Positions 19,218 to 29,793 are shown, counted from the stretch's first letter. The stretch is DNA of 64,000 nucleotides from Kalymmatonema hyalinum WJT4-NPBG1 (GCA_019359075.1 JAHHIB010000036.1:1-64000); one strand, 5' to 3'. Notes: a model not told the origin generated them from the letters alone. Numbers and translations are program-made.

Positions 19218-19272
19218 CTAATGACTAATGACTAATGACTAATGACTAATGACCAATGACTAATGACTAACC
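19218..19272. repeat. Heptameric short tandem repeat (CTAATGA), seven copies, upstream of hisC
   Basis: Seven head-to-tail 7-bp units (one with a C for T) end 6 bases before the hisC ATG. This is the STRR type known from Nostocales genomes. The same heptamer occurs before the genes at 42323, 43453 and 52780. Confidence 0.9.
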
Positions 19273-20424
19273 ATGCTGCAATTCATCAGGTCAGACTTAG
19301 CCGAATTTACCGCTTACAAACCTCACCCCAGCAGCAATACTGCTGAAGGTGTCCAACCATCAACTCAAATTGATCGCTTGGATACCAATGAAAGCCCCTA
19401 CGATTTGCCACCACAAATTAAAGAAAAATTGGCTGGGACTTTCGAGCAACTGATCGAGACGAACCGTTATCCTGATGGCGGACATGAAACACTAAAAAGT
19501 GCGATCGCGCACTACGTCAATGAGTCAGCGAACCTCTCGCCATCTGTTTTCAGTGCTTCCCATATTTCCGTTGGCAACGGTTCGGATGAACTGATACGCT
19601 CGATACTAATTGCGAGTTGTTTAGGCGGAGAAGGCTCTATTCTGGTCGCTCAACCCACTTTTTCCATGTACGCTATTTTGGCGCAAACTCTGGGCATTCC
19701 TGTTGTGACGGTAGGGAGAGAGGCAGATTTTGAAATTGATTTACAAGCAGCCCAAGTAGCCCTAGAACAAACTCAAAATCCTCCCATCCGGGCAGTTTTT
19801 GTCGTTCATCCCAATTCACCCACTGCGAATCCCTTAACAACGGCAGAGTTAGCATGGATCAGAAGCCTGAACGAGCATATTCTCGTCGTCATTGATGAAG
19901 CTTACTTTGAATTTAGTCAGCACACCCTTGCTGCTGAATTACCACAGCGTCCTAACTGGGTGGTGTTACGCACGTTTTCTAAAGCTTTCCGATTAGCAGC
20001 ATTGCGAGTAGGGTATTGCCTTGCCCATCCTGAATTTATCGCCATTTTAGAAAAAGTTCGCTTACCCTATAATCTTCCCAGCTTCTCATTAGCGGCAGCA
20101 ACAGTTGCTCTGCAAAACCGCACACTCCTGTTGGAGTCAATTCCCCAAATCCTCAATGAACGAGCCAAACTCATTCAAGGTTTATCTCAACACTCAACAT
20201 TACAAGTTTGGGAAAGCGCGACGAACTTTGTTTACGTGCGTCTCAAACCAAATGGTTCTCACTCACAAGACGCTGCTGTAAAAGTTATTCACCAAAACCT
20301 TAAAGCTGCTGGCACTTTAGTGCGGCAAATTAACGGAGGATTGCGAATTACTGTAGGGACTCCCGAGGAAAACGCCCGGACACTCAATCGGCTACAAGTT
20401 GCTTTACTTGATTTAAATAAATAA
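19273..20424 (+). CDS. hisC: Histidinol-phosphate aminotransferase
   Basis: 383 residues, a class I/II PLP aminotransferase. Motifs are [12 protein letters not shown] (substrate end), [36 protein letters not shown], and [16 protein letters not shown] with the PLP-binding Lys. The enzyme makes histidinol phosphate from imidazole acetol phosphate and glutamate; some cyanobacterial relatives also act in tyrosine or phenylalanine synthesis. The ATG follows directly after a heptamer repeat array that leaves no normal Shine-Dalgarno. Confidence 0.92.
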   Translation: MLQFIRSDLAEFTAYKPHPSSNTAEGVQPSTQIDRLDTNESPYDLPPQIKEKLAGTFEQLIETNRYPDGGHETLKSAIAHYVNESANLSPSVFSASHISVGNGSDELIRSILIASCLGGEGSILVAQPTFSMYAILAQTLGIPVVTVGREADFEIDLQAAQVALEQTQNPPIRAVFVVHPNSPTANPLTTAELAWIRSLNEHILVVIDEAYFEFSQHTLAAELPQRPNWVVLRTFSKAFRLAALRVGYCLAHPEFIAILEKVRLPYNLPSFSLAAATVALQNRTLLLESIPQILNERAKLIQGLSQHSTLQVWESATNFVYVRLKPNGSHSQDAAVKVIHQNLKAAGTLVRQINGGLRITVGTPEENARTLNRLQVALLDLNK

Positions 20425-20644
20425 ATAAGTTGTAATCTTTAGACTTCTTGCAAAAATCTTTTTTCTAGTCTTCTTTGCGCCTAGAGCGTAGAGCGCGAGA
20501 CAAAATCATCTTTACCCAAGAGGTTCTTTGATAGATATTAACATAAAAGCACTTTGTTACGACTTATGAAATTCTCGTACGTGTTAGATATGTAAAATTC
20601 ATCTGTCTCGACTTGTGCCTTATCCAAGGAAAAATGCGATAAAC

Positions 20645-21199
20645 TCAGTCATCAAAACTGCCATCTACCTCACTACCCAAACGGCGTAATATTGCCACCG
20701 TTTGTGGCAGCACACCTACTAAAAGGGCAAATGCTTCATCTGGCAATTGAGTCACCATTTCTGGTGGAAAGTATTGTTCAAATTGGTCTAGGATCTTCTG
20801 GACTCGCTGTGCTGGTACTGGGTTTTCTGTAATTTGTTTGATTAACCGAATCCACTGTCGCCTAATTAAGTACGCTTTCTGGCGTTCCTCATGAGATTCA
20901 GGATTTAATAACGACAGGTTGCCTATGGGCAATGCTCCTCGACAATCACGGTCGTAATCGCCGCCTACAGCCGCCCCAGGACCAGCAAATTCAGCATGGT
21001 AACGTTTGAACAGTATTAAACCATTCCGCCTACGACTGTTAACCATGAAAACTTTTCCACTGAGCAGCATGGTTAGAAGATCCGAGCCATAGGATTGCTC
21101 AGTTCCATCGGGCATGACAATATAGTCAAGGAAACTGGTGTCAGGATAATAAGTAGATACCATAGCAGTCTGATAGCGTCGATGCTTTTCGCTATCCAT
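20645..21199 (-). CDS. Conserved-looking hypothetical protein, unassigned
   Basis: 184 residues, soluble, no signal peptide or membrane segment. Landmarks are DSEKHRRYQTAMVSTYYPD at the start, MVNSRRRNGLILFKRYHAEF near the middle, and LPDEAFALLVGVLPQTVAILRRLG near the end. Codon use and composition look coding. I recognise no family. It is the only gene in a long AT-rich stretch, with its 5' side open to an 808-bp gap. Confidence 0.65.
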   Translation of the reverse strand: MDSEKHRRYQTAMVSTYYPDTSFLDYIVMPDGTEQSYGSDLLTMLLSGKVFMVNSRRRNGLILFKRYHAEFAGPGAAVGGDYDRDCRGALPIGNLSLLNPESHEERQKAYLIRRQWIRLIKQITENPVPAQRVQKILDQFEQYFPPEMVTQLPDEAFALLVGVLPQTVAILRRLGSEVDGSFDD

Positions 21200-22007
21200 T
21201 TTTTCTCAAAATTTGAATGAGTTTGGTAATTGGCTGCACTTTAGATAGAAAACGAATTTGTTGCGGGATCAGCGTTTTGTGTTTTTCTTACTATCAAGAA
21301 TTGGCTTGTGAATTTGAGTAATAATAAATAGACCTTGTTTCGTAATTGAGTAATCATATTTTATGAGATTTAACTGCATTTGTCTTCAACTCAAGGAGGA
21401 TTTCTTTAAAGTTTTTATAAAGATAAATACCTAAAATACGAAGTTATTGTAAGGATTTGAATTTTTTTTGAGCGTCATTTCCCTGATGTCATAAATCTAT
21501 AGTTTTTCTTAAATAATTTTTTTTTGCTATTTCTTTTGTTATTTAAATAGTAGATTAATTATCTAATATTTCCTATCGAAATACATAAAACTTTCAATAA
21601 ATAAAAATAAAGTTTTTTGTTTTAATATATTAATAAATATCTTGGCATAGAAAGTCTCAGCTATTTTTATAAAAAACATATTATACAATAATAAAAAACT
21701 CTATACTTATTGTAAATATTTTTAAATAGCTATACAGCCATAAAGATATTATAAAAAAAATTATTATATTATTTCAAGTATATTTACCTAATTTAGCTAA
21801 ATTTCTCATAAAAATATTCTTTCTGGCAGCCCCTATGTGTATGTATGGTGCCTAAACAGACGGTTGTATTCTAGTCACCGTCAAATATCTTGATTTTGCA
21901 TATGTGAAGATGGGATAGCGTTATATGCTCAAGCAATCAGTTAAGCTTGCACCAAAAAGTATTGGAAGCTTACATCAAACGGCATAAGACTCACAAAAAA
22001 AGAGAAT
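21200..22007. other. Long AT-rich intergenic region
   Basis: 808 bp. About 21380-21810 is extremely A/T-rich with runs of T and A and no ORF of note. The rest holds no gene I can support. It lies 5' of the hypothetical gene at 21199 and 3' of the GNAT gene at 22008. Confidence 0.55.
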
Positions 22008-22622
22008 TCAAATAGCTGAGTCAAGATTTAGGCGCTTATGCAAAAGAATCTGGCGTGAGCGTCTTAAAAAGAATGCATCCAAATGAGATTCGACTTTATG
22101 CACCTGATATCCCAGCTTGAAATAGAGCTGCCCAGCATGATGGTTATTTTCCAAAACGTGGAGGTATAAATCTTGGAATCCCCAGGAAAGGGCAACTTTT
22201 TCACAACCTGTCAGTAACCCAGAAGCAGCGCCCTGTCTACGGTATTTTGGGTGGACAGCTAAATTAGATAAGTAAGGAAAACTCTTACCGCTTTGTATCC
22301 AAGAGTCACTAAAACGCACACCTAACTCTACAGTTCCAACTAAGTTGCTTGCGGCATCAGCAGTCGTGTCAACGGCAACTAAACAGATGTGATGAGGCGC
22401 AGGAGATGCCAAACGATGCCTTAAATCTTCGTATATACCCAAACGCAATAATGGAAAAAGCCACCCGAATAAACCACTTTGGGAGTGAAAGCTTTCGGCA
22501 ATGATTTGGGCAACACCAGTCAAATCAGCAGCGGTAGCCGCACGAATTTGGAATTGGCTCGAAGCTGGCACGGCGGCTGAGACTGGTTTTTGATGAGATG
22601 AGTGAAAAAACGAGGGTTTCAA
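22008..22622 (-). CDS. GNAT family N-acetyltransferase
   Basis: 204 residues. A 25-residue leader precedes QIRAATAADLTGVAQIIAESF, the usual GNAT opening. PYLSNLAVHPKYRRQGAASGLL carries the acetyl-CoA loop (R-R-Q-G-A), and YLHVLENNHHAGQLYFKLGYQ is the C-terminal part. The substrate is unknown. The start at 22622 is uncertain by a few codons. Confidence 0.85.
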   Translation of the reverse strand: MKPSFFHSSHQKPVSAAVPASSQFQIRAATAADLTGVAQIIAESFHSQSGLFGWLFPLLRLGIYEDLRHRLASPAPHHICLVAVDTTADAASNLVGTVELGVRFSDSWIQSGKSFPYLSNLAVHPKYRRQGAASGLLTGCEKVALSWGFQDLYLHVLENNHHAGQLYFKLGYQVHKVESHLDAFFLRRSRQILLHKRLNLDSAI

Positions 22623-23697
22623 GGCTAGTTTAGTTTTGATTTTATGCTACAGAAATATTCTCAAATTTCCTAAAACACTATCAAACCTGTATGAAAACTT
22701 TAAATTCGCTCATAGATACTGGATATTGTTCCTCTATACCTAAGCTTCAGAGCATATCCAACAATCAGCAAAATAGCAACATATCTGGCACTGTTTTTTG
22801 TAGTATAATCTGCTGCAACAAGCATTGCCTACAAATTTTTTTGACAAACACATCAGGGCAAAATCTGGTCTCTAAGCAAAACATTGCTGTGTGCCTAGTA
22901 GGATAAAGGCAATGATTGAAAAAGTTACTCAGGGCTTATGCAAGGGAACTGGTGGACTTTTTGAGAACTCAGGGTTCAGTACTTATAAACCCTATACTAT
23001 CGGCAATGATTCAGCATACCGGGCTGATGGTCGTGATTGCTAAATTGGAAGTGGGTATTTGTTCAATAGTATACTTTGCTCTTTAATTTTATTGCTGTAT
23101 TGCAAACTTTACCATGATTGCTCTAAATAAAACTTATTTGCAAATGTTAACGTTAGTGCTGCGGTGGGAAAACTGAATATGCGGCAACAAGTTAGATTTT
23201 TCAGCCAGCCTTGAGTGCTGCATACCTTGTTTGACAGTTCTCGCTCTTCGGTGAGGAGAGATTTAGCAACTAACCAACTATTCTATAAGGTTAAAGCGGG
23301 ACCATCAACGTAATTGGGGTGCACCAAAGCAAACGGGAATCTACATAAGCTATTGAGGGAATTGGTTGTCAGTAAAAGCTTTGATTGTGAGCAGTTATAT
23401 CATGTCCAGCTAATTAGTTATGATTCCCACGTTAGCTGCACACCACCCCTTAATCCCCTAAGCGCAAGGGACGTGATAGCGAAGCGTGGCGTTAGCCATA
23501 GCGTAGCTTTACGGGGGTGGGGTTCCCTCTGGCGTTGGGAAAGGGGGATCAAGGGGTAATGACAAGTATTCATCCGGACTTGATATTATGTGGGCAAACA
23601 GCCTGATCGCTAGCAATGTGCTCTCAAGAGACTCGGAAACATCTTTACTCAATCAGATATTATCTATCCGTCTGCCGTTGCAACAGGAAAACGGTGC
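22623..23697. other. Long intergenic region with a MITE-like repeat
   Basis: 1,075 bp upstream of cyaC. Short frames near 22691 and 23314 have compositions unlike genes and are not supported. The one clear structure is the inverted-repeat element at about 23444-23561. No terminator or operator is obvious. Confidence 0.5.
23444..23561. repeat. MITE-like element with imperfect terminal inverted repeats
   Basis: The left end CCCCTTAATCCCC and the right end GGGGGATCAAGGGG are inverted copies. The interior holds gcgttagccatagcgtagc, a motif of dispersed cyanobacterial repeats. About 118 bp, no ORF. Confidence 0.6.
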
Positions 23698-26600
23698 ATG
23701 AAATCCCAAGCAAATAGTCAACCTAAAATTTTGGTTGTCGATGACGAATTTGACAACCTTGAGTTGCTCTATCGCACTTTTTCTCACGACTATAAGGTGC
23801 TTAGAGCAAGTTCTGGTTCAGTGGCATTAGATCTGCTAGCGCAAGAGAAAGATGTGTCCGTGATCATCTCCGATCAGCGGATGCCAATGATGAGCGGTAC
23901 GGAATTTTTGAGTTTAACAGCCACTCAATATCCTGATATCATCCGGATTATTTTAACAGGATATACCGATGTTGAAGACTTGGTGGAAGCAATAAACTCT
24001 GGCAAGGTCTTCAAATATGTTACCAAACCGTGGCAAGCGGAGGAACTCAAAGCGGTGGTACGCCAAGCAATGGATACTCACAATGTTCTCAAAGCGCGCA
24101 CTCGTGAACTATACCGCACACTCCGTCAGGAATCATTGCTCAATATTATCACAAATACGATTCGCAGCGCTTTAGATTATCGGCAAATCTTACAAACAAT
24201 TGTACAAACTGTCGGTCATATGCTGGAGGTAGATGTCTGCCTCCTGCGCCCCTTCCAAGATGAGCAACTGGTGGATGAAGGATTTATTTACCACGATAAG
24301 GGAGGAGAGGATGAGGGAGAAATTACTTCCTCATCCTCTCCTCCCCTCAGCCTGTTGCTGGCTCAAACAGTCTGGGAAAGCCGCGAAGTTCAGGTTATTA
24401 ACGATGTGGCGAGCGATAAGTGTATCCAAGGTGATCATGGCGAGTTGCAAAGTCGCGCCGCAGCTTTTGCAGCTGCTAACATTTGCTCTAGCTTGGTGGT
24501 ACCACTGATTTGCCGACAAGAACTGATGGCTGTGCTGGCGCTGCATCAGTGCAAAGCGCCCCGCCTTTGGGGAGAAGATGAGGTGCAGTTGGTGATGATG
24601 GTGGCAGATCAAGCTGCTTTAGCTTTGTCCCAAGCTCGTGCTTATGAGCAAGTACGCGCTCTTGCTCAACGCGAAGCCCTGATTAATACGATTACTAGTG
24701 CGATTCGCTCTAGCCTTAATCCTCAAGATATTTTTGCGGCTATTACGCAACAATTGGGACAAGCTTTACAAGTAGATGGCTGTGTTTTGTCTTTGTGGAC
24801 AGAGGAAGATGAGTTTGTCCAGTGTGTCGGCTTGTATGACAATTCTCAAAACCTAAAGCGGGAAAATTTGGGTAGTGTTGACAACATTAATACTCAACAA
24901 CTGCCTCAATCTCAAGCTCCTATTCAGGGAAATCCAATTCTCCAAGAAATGTTGCGGACACAGCAGCCAGTGCTTATTGCTGATATGAGCTTGTGTCCTC
25001 CAGAAATTCAAGGATTTGATTTGCCTTTGAAGGTGCCTACCCGATCGCTCATGGTTGTTCCTTTACTTGCTGACGGCAAAAGTATCGGTAGTATTACGTT
25101 GCGTGAAGGTAATAAACCACGTCAGTGGGTGTCATCGGAAATTGAGTTAGCAAAAGCAGTCGCAGCTCAAGCGGCGATCGCCGTGCAGCAGTCTCGACTT
25201 TACCAAAAAACCCGCGAACAAGCTGAGCGCTTACTGCAATTAGATCGACAAAAAACCGAATTTTTTCAAAATATTTCTCACGAGTTCCGTACTCCGATAA
25301 CCTTGATTCAAGGACCATTAGAAGCGGCTGTAGCCTCAAAGCAGGGGTTGTCCTACCCTGAAAGTGCGATCGCCTTGCGTAACTCCCGCCGTCTACTGCG
25401 ACTCGTCAATCAATTACTCGATCTGCAACGCCTAGACGCTGGTAGGATGCAGCCCGGTTTCCGTCCCTGCAATTTAGTTCAATTTGTCAGTCAAATTGTG
25501 GAATCGTTTCGCCCTTACTGTGAAAAAAAGGGACTGTACCTGCTCACTCAAATGGGAGAATGTCCCACTGTGTACTTGGATATGGAAAAATTCGACAAGG
25601 TGGTTTACAACCTCCTGTCAAATGCTATGAAATTTACGCCGTCAGGGGGAAGCATCCGGGTTAACGTACAACCACTAAACGACAAGTGCATATTGCAAGT
25701 ACAAGACACCGGAATTGGTATAGTTAAAGAAAAAATTCCCCACTTATTTCAGCGTTTTCGCCAAGCTGAAGGCTCAGAAAACCGTTCTTATGAAGGAAGT
25801 GGTTTGGGTTTGGCTTTAGTCAAAGAATTGGTGGAACTTCACGGCGGTAAAGTCACGGTAGAATCAGTCTACGGCAAAGGCACTACTTTTACCGTATGGC
25901 TTCTCCCTGGAAGTACTCACTTGAGCCGAGAACAAGTACTAGAAGTACCATGTCAGCCCAACACCAACCGCGCTAATGTGGAATTAGCTGATTTGGAATT
26001 GGTACTCACAGGTGACGATAGCGAAAGTCATACAACAGACTTTGATACCCAAGATTCAAAAGTCAAGAATGGGCATTTAATCTTAGTTGTAGACGACAAC
26101 CCAGATTTACGAGCTTATGTTTCCGGAATTTTACGTGCCAACAACTATCAAGTGCAAACTGCTTGTAATGGTTTAGAAGGTTTGCACTTAGCAAACGAAA
26201 TCGTACCTAGTTTAATAGTTAGCGACTTGATGATGCCTGTGATATCAGGGTTAGAAATGATTCGAGTGATTCGCAACGAAGAAAATTTGAAAGGAATACC
26301 AATCATCTTACTAACGGCAAAAGCTGATGAGGAAACTCGTATCGAAGGAACAGAACATGGTGCAGATGCTTATTTGTCTAAGCCATTTAATAACCGGGAA
26401 CTTCTGGCAGAGGTGCGGAATCTCTTAGCATTGAAGGAAAATGAACGCCGAGTTGTCGAGTTAAACACTTACCTCACAGAGTCTGTACTCAAGCGCTTTT
26501 TGCCTCCTGCTTTGGTACAAAAAGCAGCAGCAGGAGAGCTAGTCTTGGATTTGCAACCGGAACCACGGTTGATTACAGTTTTGTTTAGTGACATTGTGGG

Positions 26601-27147
26601 TTTTACCCAATTGGCAAATACCCTGAGATCGCGGCGAGTCGCAGAGTTACTTAATGAGTATTTAGAAGAAATGACACGAGTCGTGTTTGATAACGGCGGC
26701 ACTGTGGATAAATTTATGGGAGATGCTATTTTAGCTTTGTTTGGAGCACCAGAGGAAATAACACCCAACGAACAGGTGCGACGTGCCATCAACACAGCAA
26801 GAGCAATGCTGCGATCGCTTGAACATTTAAACCAACGGTGGAAACAGCAGGGTATTTTTGGTGCAGGTTCTGCTGTACAATTTCGCTGTGGTATCCACCA
26901 GGGTACGGCAGTTGTGGGAATGTTTGGTAGCGCTGAACGATCTGACTATACAGCAATTGGTCCAAGCGTAAATATTGCCGCAAGGTTGCAACAAGCCGCT
27001 GTTCCCGGTACGATTCTGGTTTCTGCGGCTGTGGCAGATTATTTGCAGGATGAAGAAATGACGAAATGCAGTCCGCTACAACTTAAAGGAGTAGACGAAA
27101 CTGTTCTTACCTTCGCTGTCAAACCAGAACTTGTAGCTAATCGATAA
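23698..27147 (+). CDS. cyaC: CyaC-type hybrid: REC-GAF-GAF-histidine kinase-REC-adenylate cyclase
   Basis: 1,149 residues; the domain order and length match CyaC of Anabaena and Spirulina. Receiver 1 (phospho-acceptor D59), GAF 1 (about 150-310), GAF 2 (about 325-495), HisKA with H528 in NISHEFRTP, ATPase domain (about 615-735), receiver 2 (D843), class III cyclase (about 930-1115). Cyclase metal ligands are D965 (LFSDIVGFT) and D1009 (FMGDAIL). K1005 and T1085 (DYTAIG) are the Lys/Thr pair of class IIIb, bicarbonate-responsive adenylate cyclases. Phosphorelay H528 to a receiver should switch cAMP synthesis (family knowledge). GAF 1 holds an in-frame palindromic insertion. Confidence 0.92.
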   Translation: MKSQANSQPKILVVDDEFDNLELLYRTFSHDYKVLRASSGSVALDLLAQEKDVSVIISDQRMPMMSGTEFLSLTATQYPDIIRIILTGYTDVEDLVEAINSGKVFKYVTKPWQAEELKAVVRQAMDTHNVLKARTRELYRTLRQESLLNIITNTIRSALDYRQILQTIVQTVGHMLEVDVCLLRPFQDEQLVDEGFIYHDKGGEDEGEITSSSSPPLSLLLAQTVWESREVQVINDVASDKCIQGDHGELQSRAAAFAAANICSSLVVPLICRQELMAVLALHQCKAPRLWGEDEVQLVMMVADQAALALSQARAYEQVRALAQREALINTITSAIRSSLNPQDIFAAITQQLGQALQVDGCVLSLWTEEDEFVQCVGLYDNSQNLKRENLGSVDNINTQQLPQSQAPIQGNPILQEMLRTQQPVLIADMSLCPPEIQGFDLPLKVPTRSLMVVPLLADGKSIGSITLREGNKPRQWVSSEIELAKAVAAQAAIAVQQSRLYQKTREQAERLLQLDRQKTEFFQNISHEFRTPITLIQGPLEAAVASKQGLSYPESAIALRNSRRLLRLVNQLLDLQRLDAGRMQPGFRPCNLVQFVSQIVESFRPYCEKKGLYLLTQMGECPTVYLDMEKFDKVVYNLLSNAMKFTPSGGSIRVNVQPLNDKCILQVQDTGIGIVKEKIPHLFQRFRQAEGSENRSYEGSGLGLALVKELVELHGGKVTVESVYGKGTTFTVWLLPGSTHLSREQVLEVPCQPNTNRANVELADLELVLTGDDSESHTTDFDTQDSKVKNGHLILVVDDNPDLRAYVSGILRANNYQVQTACNGLEGLHLANEIVPSLIVSDLMMPVISGLEMIRVIRNEENLKGIPIILLTAKADEETRIEGTEHGADAYLSKPFNNRELLAEVRNLLALKENERRVVELNTYLTESVLKRFLPPALVQKAAAGELVLDLQPEPRLITVLFSDIVGFTQLANTLRSRRVAELLNEYLEEMTRVVFDNGGTVDKFMGDAILALFGAPEEITPNEQVRRAINTARAMLRSLEHLNQRWKQQGIFGAGSAVQFRCGIHQGTAVVGMFGSAERSDYTAIGPSVNIAARLQQAAVPGTILVSAAVADYLQDEEMTKCSPLQLKGVDETVLTFAVKPELVANR
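24300..24345. repeat. Perfect 17-bp inverted repeat inserted in frame in cyaC
   Basis: Arm 24300-24316 is complementary to 24329-24345, with a 12-base loop. It encodes an acidic then Ser/Pro stretch in GAF 1 (about residues 202-216). A very similar GGATGAGG/CCTCATCC palindrome lies between genes at 55057-55094. Confidence 0.85.
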
Positions 27148-27185
27148 TTATTACTCCTGATTAACTGAGAGTTGATTTATAAAGG

Positions 27186-27313
27186 AAATCTTAAGTAGCG
27201 TGGGTTAGGTACTAACCGTAACGCAGCATATTATATGGCGGTGCGTTAGGCGCTCATGTCATCTTTTTGTTACAAATAATATTCAAATATGCGCCTAACA
27301 CACCCTACAAGAA
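27186..27313. repeat. MITE-like repeat with GTGCGTTAGGCGC inverted arms
   Basis: Inner arms 27241-27253 and 27291-27303 are inverted copies (12 of 13 matches) with a 37-base loop. Flanking gtgggttaggtactaacc and acaccctacaa match the style of the dispersed gggtgcgttag repeats of cyanobacteria. It lies between cyaC and the TonB-like gene. Confidence 0.6.
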
Positions 27314-27435
27314 TTTTATCTTTAGTTTATAAGTGACTTCTCTTCCTGTTTAGTAGTTAGTGATTATTCGGACAAATCACAACCAGTGGTAAGGCAGTGC
27401 TACACTTACTCAGGAATCAGGACTCATGGCTTAGT

Positions 27436-28743
27436 ATGACACAATCGGTTGCTGATAAAACTCCTATTCCAGATAAAGCATCGAGGCGACACACCGATCC
27501 ACCTGGTTTGTGGATTTCTGTAGCCGTAATTTCTGTTACCCTGCACTTGCTGCTATTCTGGTTGCTACGCTCGAATTCCTATAGCCTGTCGCAACGAAGT
27601 TCTTCAAATCCTATCCCAGTAGACTTTGTGGAGATTTCTTCAGAACGAAAAGCGCCATCAAAAGCAAAGCCAGTGTCGTCAAAAAGATCCTCCACAACAG
27701 GAAAGTCATCTGTAGCGAGATCATCAAAGCCAGCCGCTCAAGAGAATTTAACTCCAAAGACTTCTACTGTAGAAGATAGCAACGCGATTGCGCTGCGCAC
27801 AACGCCGGAAGGAGCGATCGCTTTCGATAACACCAAAAAAGCGACGACTTCTCAACCTAAAGCAGAGGATACAACAACCCAACAATCTTCACAACAACGG
27901 GTTGTCGAGCAAGAAACACAATCTAAGCCTCAACAAGATGCAACATCTGAACCAACACCCTCACCCCAGCCTCCTGAGCAAAATCAACTACAGCCAAGTC
28001 CACAGCCGACTCCAGAAGCCACTCCACAAGCACAACAACCAGAACCAACTCCAGAGCCGACTCCAGAAGTCACTCCCCAAACACAACAACCAGAACCAAC
28101 TCCACAGCCTAACACTGCTGACAGTACAAATACAGACACTCAAAATGAGGCAAATCAACAATTAGACGAGCAAAATCAGGCTTTAAATCCGCAAAATAAC
28201 CGCACAGATTCAACCCCTACTGATTCCTCACCCCAAAGACAGGAAGCGCAACAGATACCTAGTAGTCTCCCCACACCAGAAGGTGAAGTCGCTGTTGGAA
28301 AGGAAACACCTTTACAAGATATTGCTCCGCCTGTGAAACCAGAACAGTCGCCACCTTTGAATGAGGAAAATGGCACAGGAGTAGGAGTAGCGACCTGGGA
28401 TATAGAAGCTGATAAATTAAAGAGGGATATACCAGAAAACCTAGCTCAACCTGAAGACAACAGCAGGCAAAAAGAATTAAATATCGTTTTATCTGATGCA
28501 GGACGAGATTTTCAGCCTGTAGATTTTTTAGTGTGGCTAACCATTGATGAAAAAGGCAACTTAATCTTCATCAAAGTAGATGACGAAATACCGCTACCAC
28601 AAAGAAGCCAATACCAGAAATATGCGAATGAAATTTTCCAAGGTCAAAAATTTGTCACCGCAAGCAACAAAGACCCTGTAACTGGCGAGAAAAACGCAGT
28701 AATGAGCCATCTGCCTGTACGTGTAAGAATCAATCGCCGCTAG
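27436..28743 (+). CDS. TonB-like membrane-anchored protein with Pro/Gln/Thr-rich linker
   Basis: 435 residues from the ATG at 27436; a GTG at 27397 would add 13 residues. One membrane anchor at about residues 28-47 (WISVAVISVTLHLLLFWLL) is followed by IPVDFVEIS, as in many TonB proteins. Residues about 110-270 are a Pro/Gln/Thr/Glu-rich linker with a 51-bp coding repeat. The C-terminal 90 residues hold VWLTIDEKGNLIFIKVDDE, similar in pattern to TonB C-domains. It may link inner-membrane energy to outer-membrane receptors; no ExbBD or receptor gene is nearby. The family call is moderate. Confidence 0.62.
   Translation: MTQSVADKTPIPDKASRRHTDPPGLWISVAVISVTLHLLLFWLLRSNSYSLSQRSSSNPIPVDFVEISSERKAPSKAKPVSSKRSSTTGKSSVARSSKPAAQENLTPKTSTVEDSNAIALRTTPEGAIAFDNTKKATTSQPKAEDTTTQQSSQQRVVEQETQSKPQQDATSEPTPSPQPPEQNQLQPSPQPTPEATPQAQQPEPTPEPTPEVTPQTQQPEPTPQPNTADSTNTDTQNEANQQLDEQNQALNPQNNRTDSTPTDSSPQRQEAQQIPSSLPTPEGEVAVGKETPLQDIAPPVKPEQSPPLNEENGTGVGVATWDIEADKLKRDIPENLAQPEDNSRQKELNIVLSDAGRDFQPVDFLVWLTIDEKGNLIFIKVDDEIPLPQRSQYQKYANEIFQGQKFVTASNKDPVTGEKNAVMSHLPVRVRINRR
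28006..28107 (+). repeat. 51-bp tandem duplication, coding
   Basis: 28006-28056 and 28057-28107 are near-identical copies in frame, encoding a 17-residue Pro/Glu/Gln-rich unit starting PTPE in the linker of the TonB-like protein. Confidence 0.8.
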
Positions 28744-28790
28744 CTTGATTTTTCCCTAAAGCTATGTTATATTATTATGGTTGTGGATAT

Positions 28791-28861
28791 GCGGGCGTAG
28801 TTTAGTGGTAAAACTATAGCCTTCCAAGCTATTAATGCGGGTTCGATTCCCGCCGCCCGCT
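28791..28861 (+). tRNA. tRNA-Gly (anticodon UCC)
   Basis: Acceptor stem GCGGGCG (28791-28797) pairs with CGCCCGC (28854-28860), discriminator T at 28861. The D-arm contains TTTAGTGGTAAAA, the anticodon loop is CTTCCAA (TCC), and the T-arm has GGTTCGATTCC. 71 nt; CCA is not encoded. Confidence 0.95.
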
Positions 28862-28986
28862 TTATTTCAATAAAAATAGTATATAAAAATAGTTCCCAGG
28901 TGAACCCTAGAAACCAGAAGAGGTTTATGTTGCATTGTTAAATTATTGCGACTTATTGGGACAAAAGGAATAGGAATATAAAATCT

Positions 28987-29793
28987 TTAACCAAATTTAC
29001 CGCTGACGTATTCCTTAGTAGCTTCCTGTTTGGGATTCTGGAAAATTGCTTCTGTGCGGTCAAACTCCACAAGATAACCGGTACGACCTCCTTTTTCTGA
29101 CGTTTGCACGTTAAAGAAAGCAGTCAAATCAGACACCCGCGAAGCTTGTTGCATATTGTGAGTCACGATAATAATTGTGTATTGCTCTTTGAGTTGGTGA
29201 ATCAGTTCTTCAACCCGCAGGGTGGAGATAGGGTCAAGAGCAGAACAAGGTTCATCCATTAAAATAACTTCAGGCTGAACAGCGATCGCCCGAGCAATAC
29301 ACAAGCGCTGTTGTTGTCCACCAGAGAGGGACAAGCCACTTTGCCGGAGTTTATCTTTGACTTCATCCCATAAAGCCGCTTGTCTGAGCGATCGCTCTAC
29401 TAATTCGTCCATATCACCTTTGTAGCCGTTGAGTCTAGGACCAAAGGTGATATTGTCATAAATTGACTTTGGAAAAGGGTTCGGTTTTTGAAACACCATT
29501 CCAATCCTACGACGCACTTCCACAGGGTCAATGTGAGATGCGTACAAATCTTCACCCTGGTAAAAAACTTTTCCTTCTGCTCGAAAACTTTCAATGAGAT
29601 CGTTGAGGCGGTTGTAGCAGCGCAGCAAGGTACTCTTACCACATCCAGAAGGACCAATAAAGGCTACTACTTTATTTCTAGGGACATCCAGCCAAATATC
29701 GCGTACTGCCAAGAAATTTCCGTAGTAGACGTTCAGTCCCTCTGTACGAAAAACGGTGTCAGTTTGATTCCCGGTTCTAGTGTCGGTAGTCAT
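28987..29793 (-). CDS. pstB: Phosphate ABC transporter ATPase PstB
   Basis: 268 residues from the ATG at 29793; an upstream start at 29880 would overlap pstA and add a basic leader unlike the family. Walker A GPSGCGKS, signature LSGGQQQR, Walker [14 protein letters not shown] and H-loop VTHN are intact. [14 protein letters not shown] is the typical Q-loop of PstB. It drives phosphate import with PstA/PstC in the inner membrane. Last gene of the pst operon. Confidence 0.96.
   Translation of the reverse strand: MTTDTRTGNQTDTVFRTEGLNVYYGNFLAVRDIWLDVPRNKVVAFIGPSGCGKSTLLRCYNRLNDLIESFRAEGKVFYQGEDLYASHIDPVEVRRRIGMVFQKPNPFPKSIYDNITFGPRLNGYKGDMDELVERSLRQAALWDEVKDKLRQSGLSLSGGQQQRLCIARAIAVQPEVILMDEPCSALDPISTLRVEELIHQLKEQYTIIIVTHNMQQASRVSDLTAFFNVQTSEKGGRTGYLVEFDRTEAIFQNPKQEATKEYVSGKFG

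Noticed and set aside
22691-22906. 71-codon frame upstream of cyaC
   Set aside because: Rich in Cys, Ser and Asn with no ribosome site or recognisable pattern; looks like chance.
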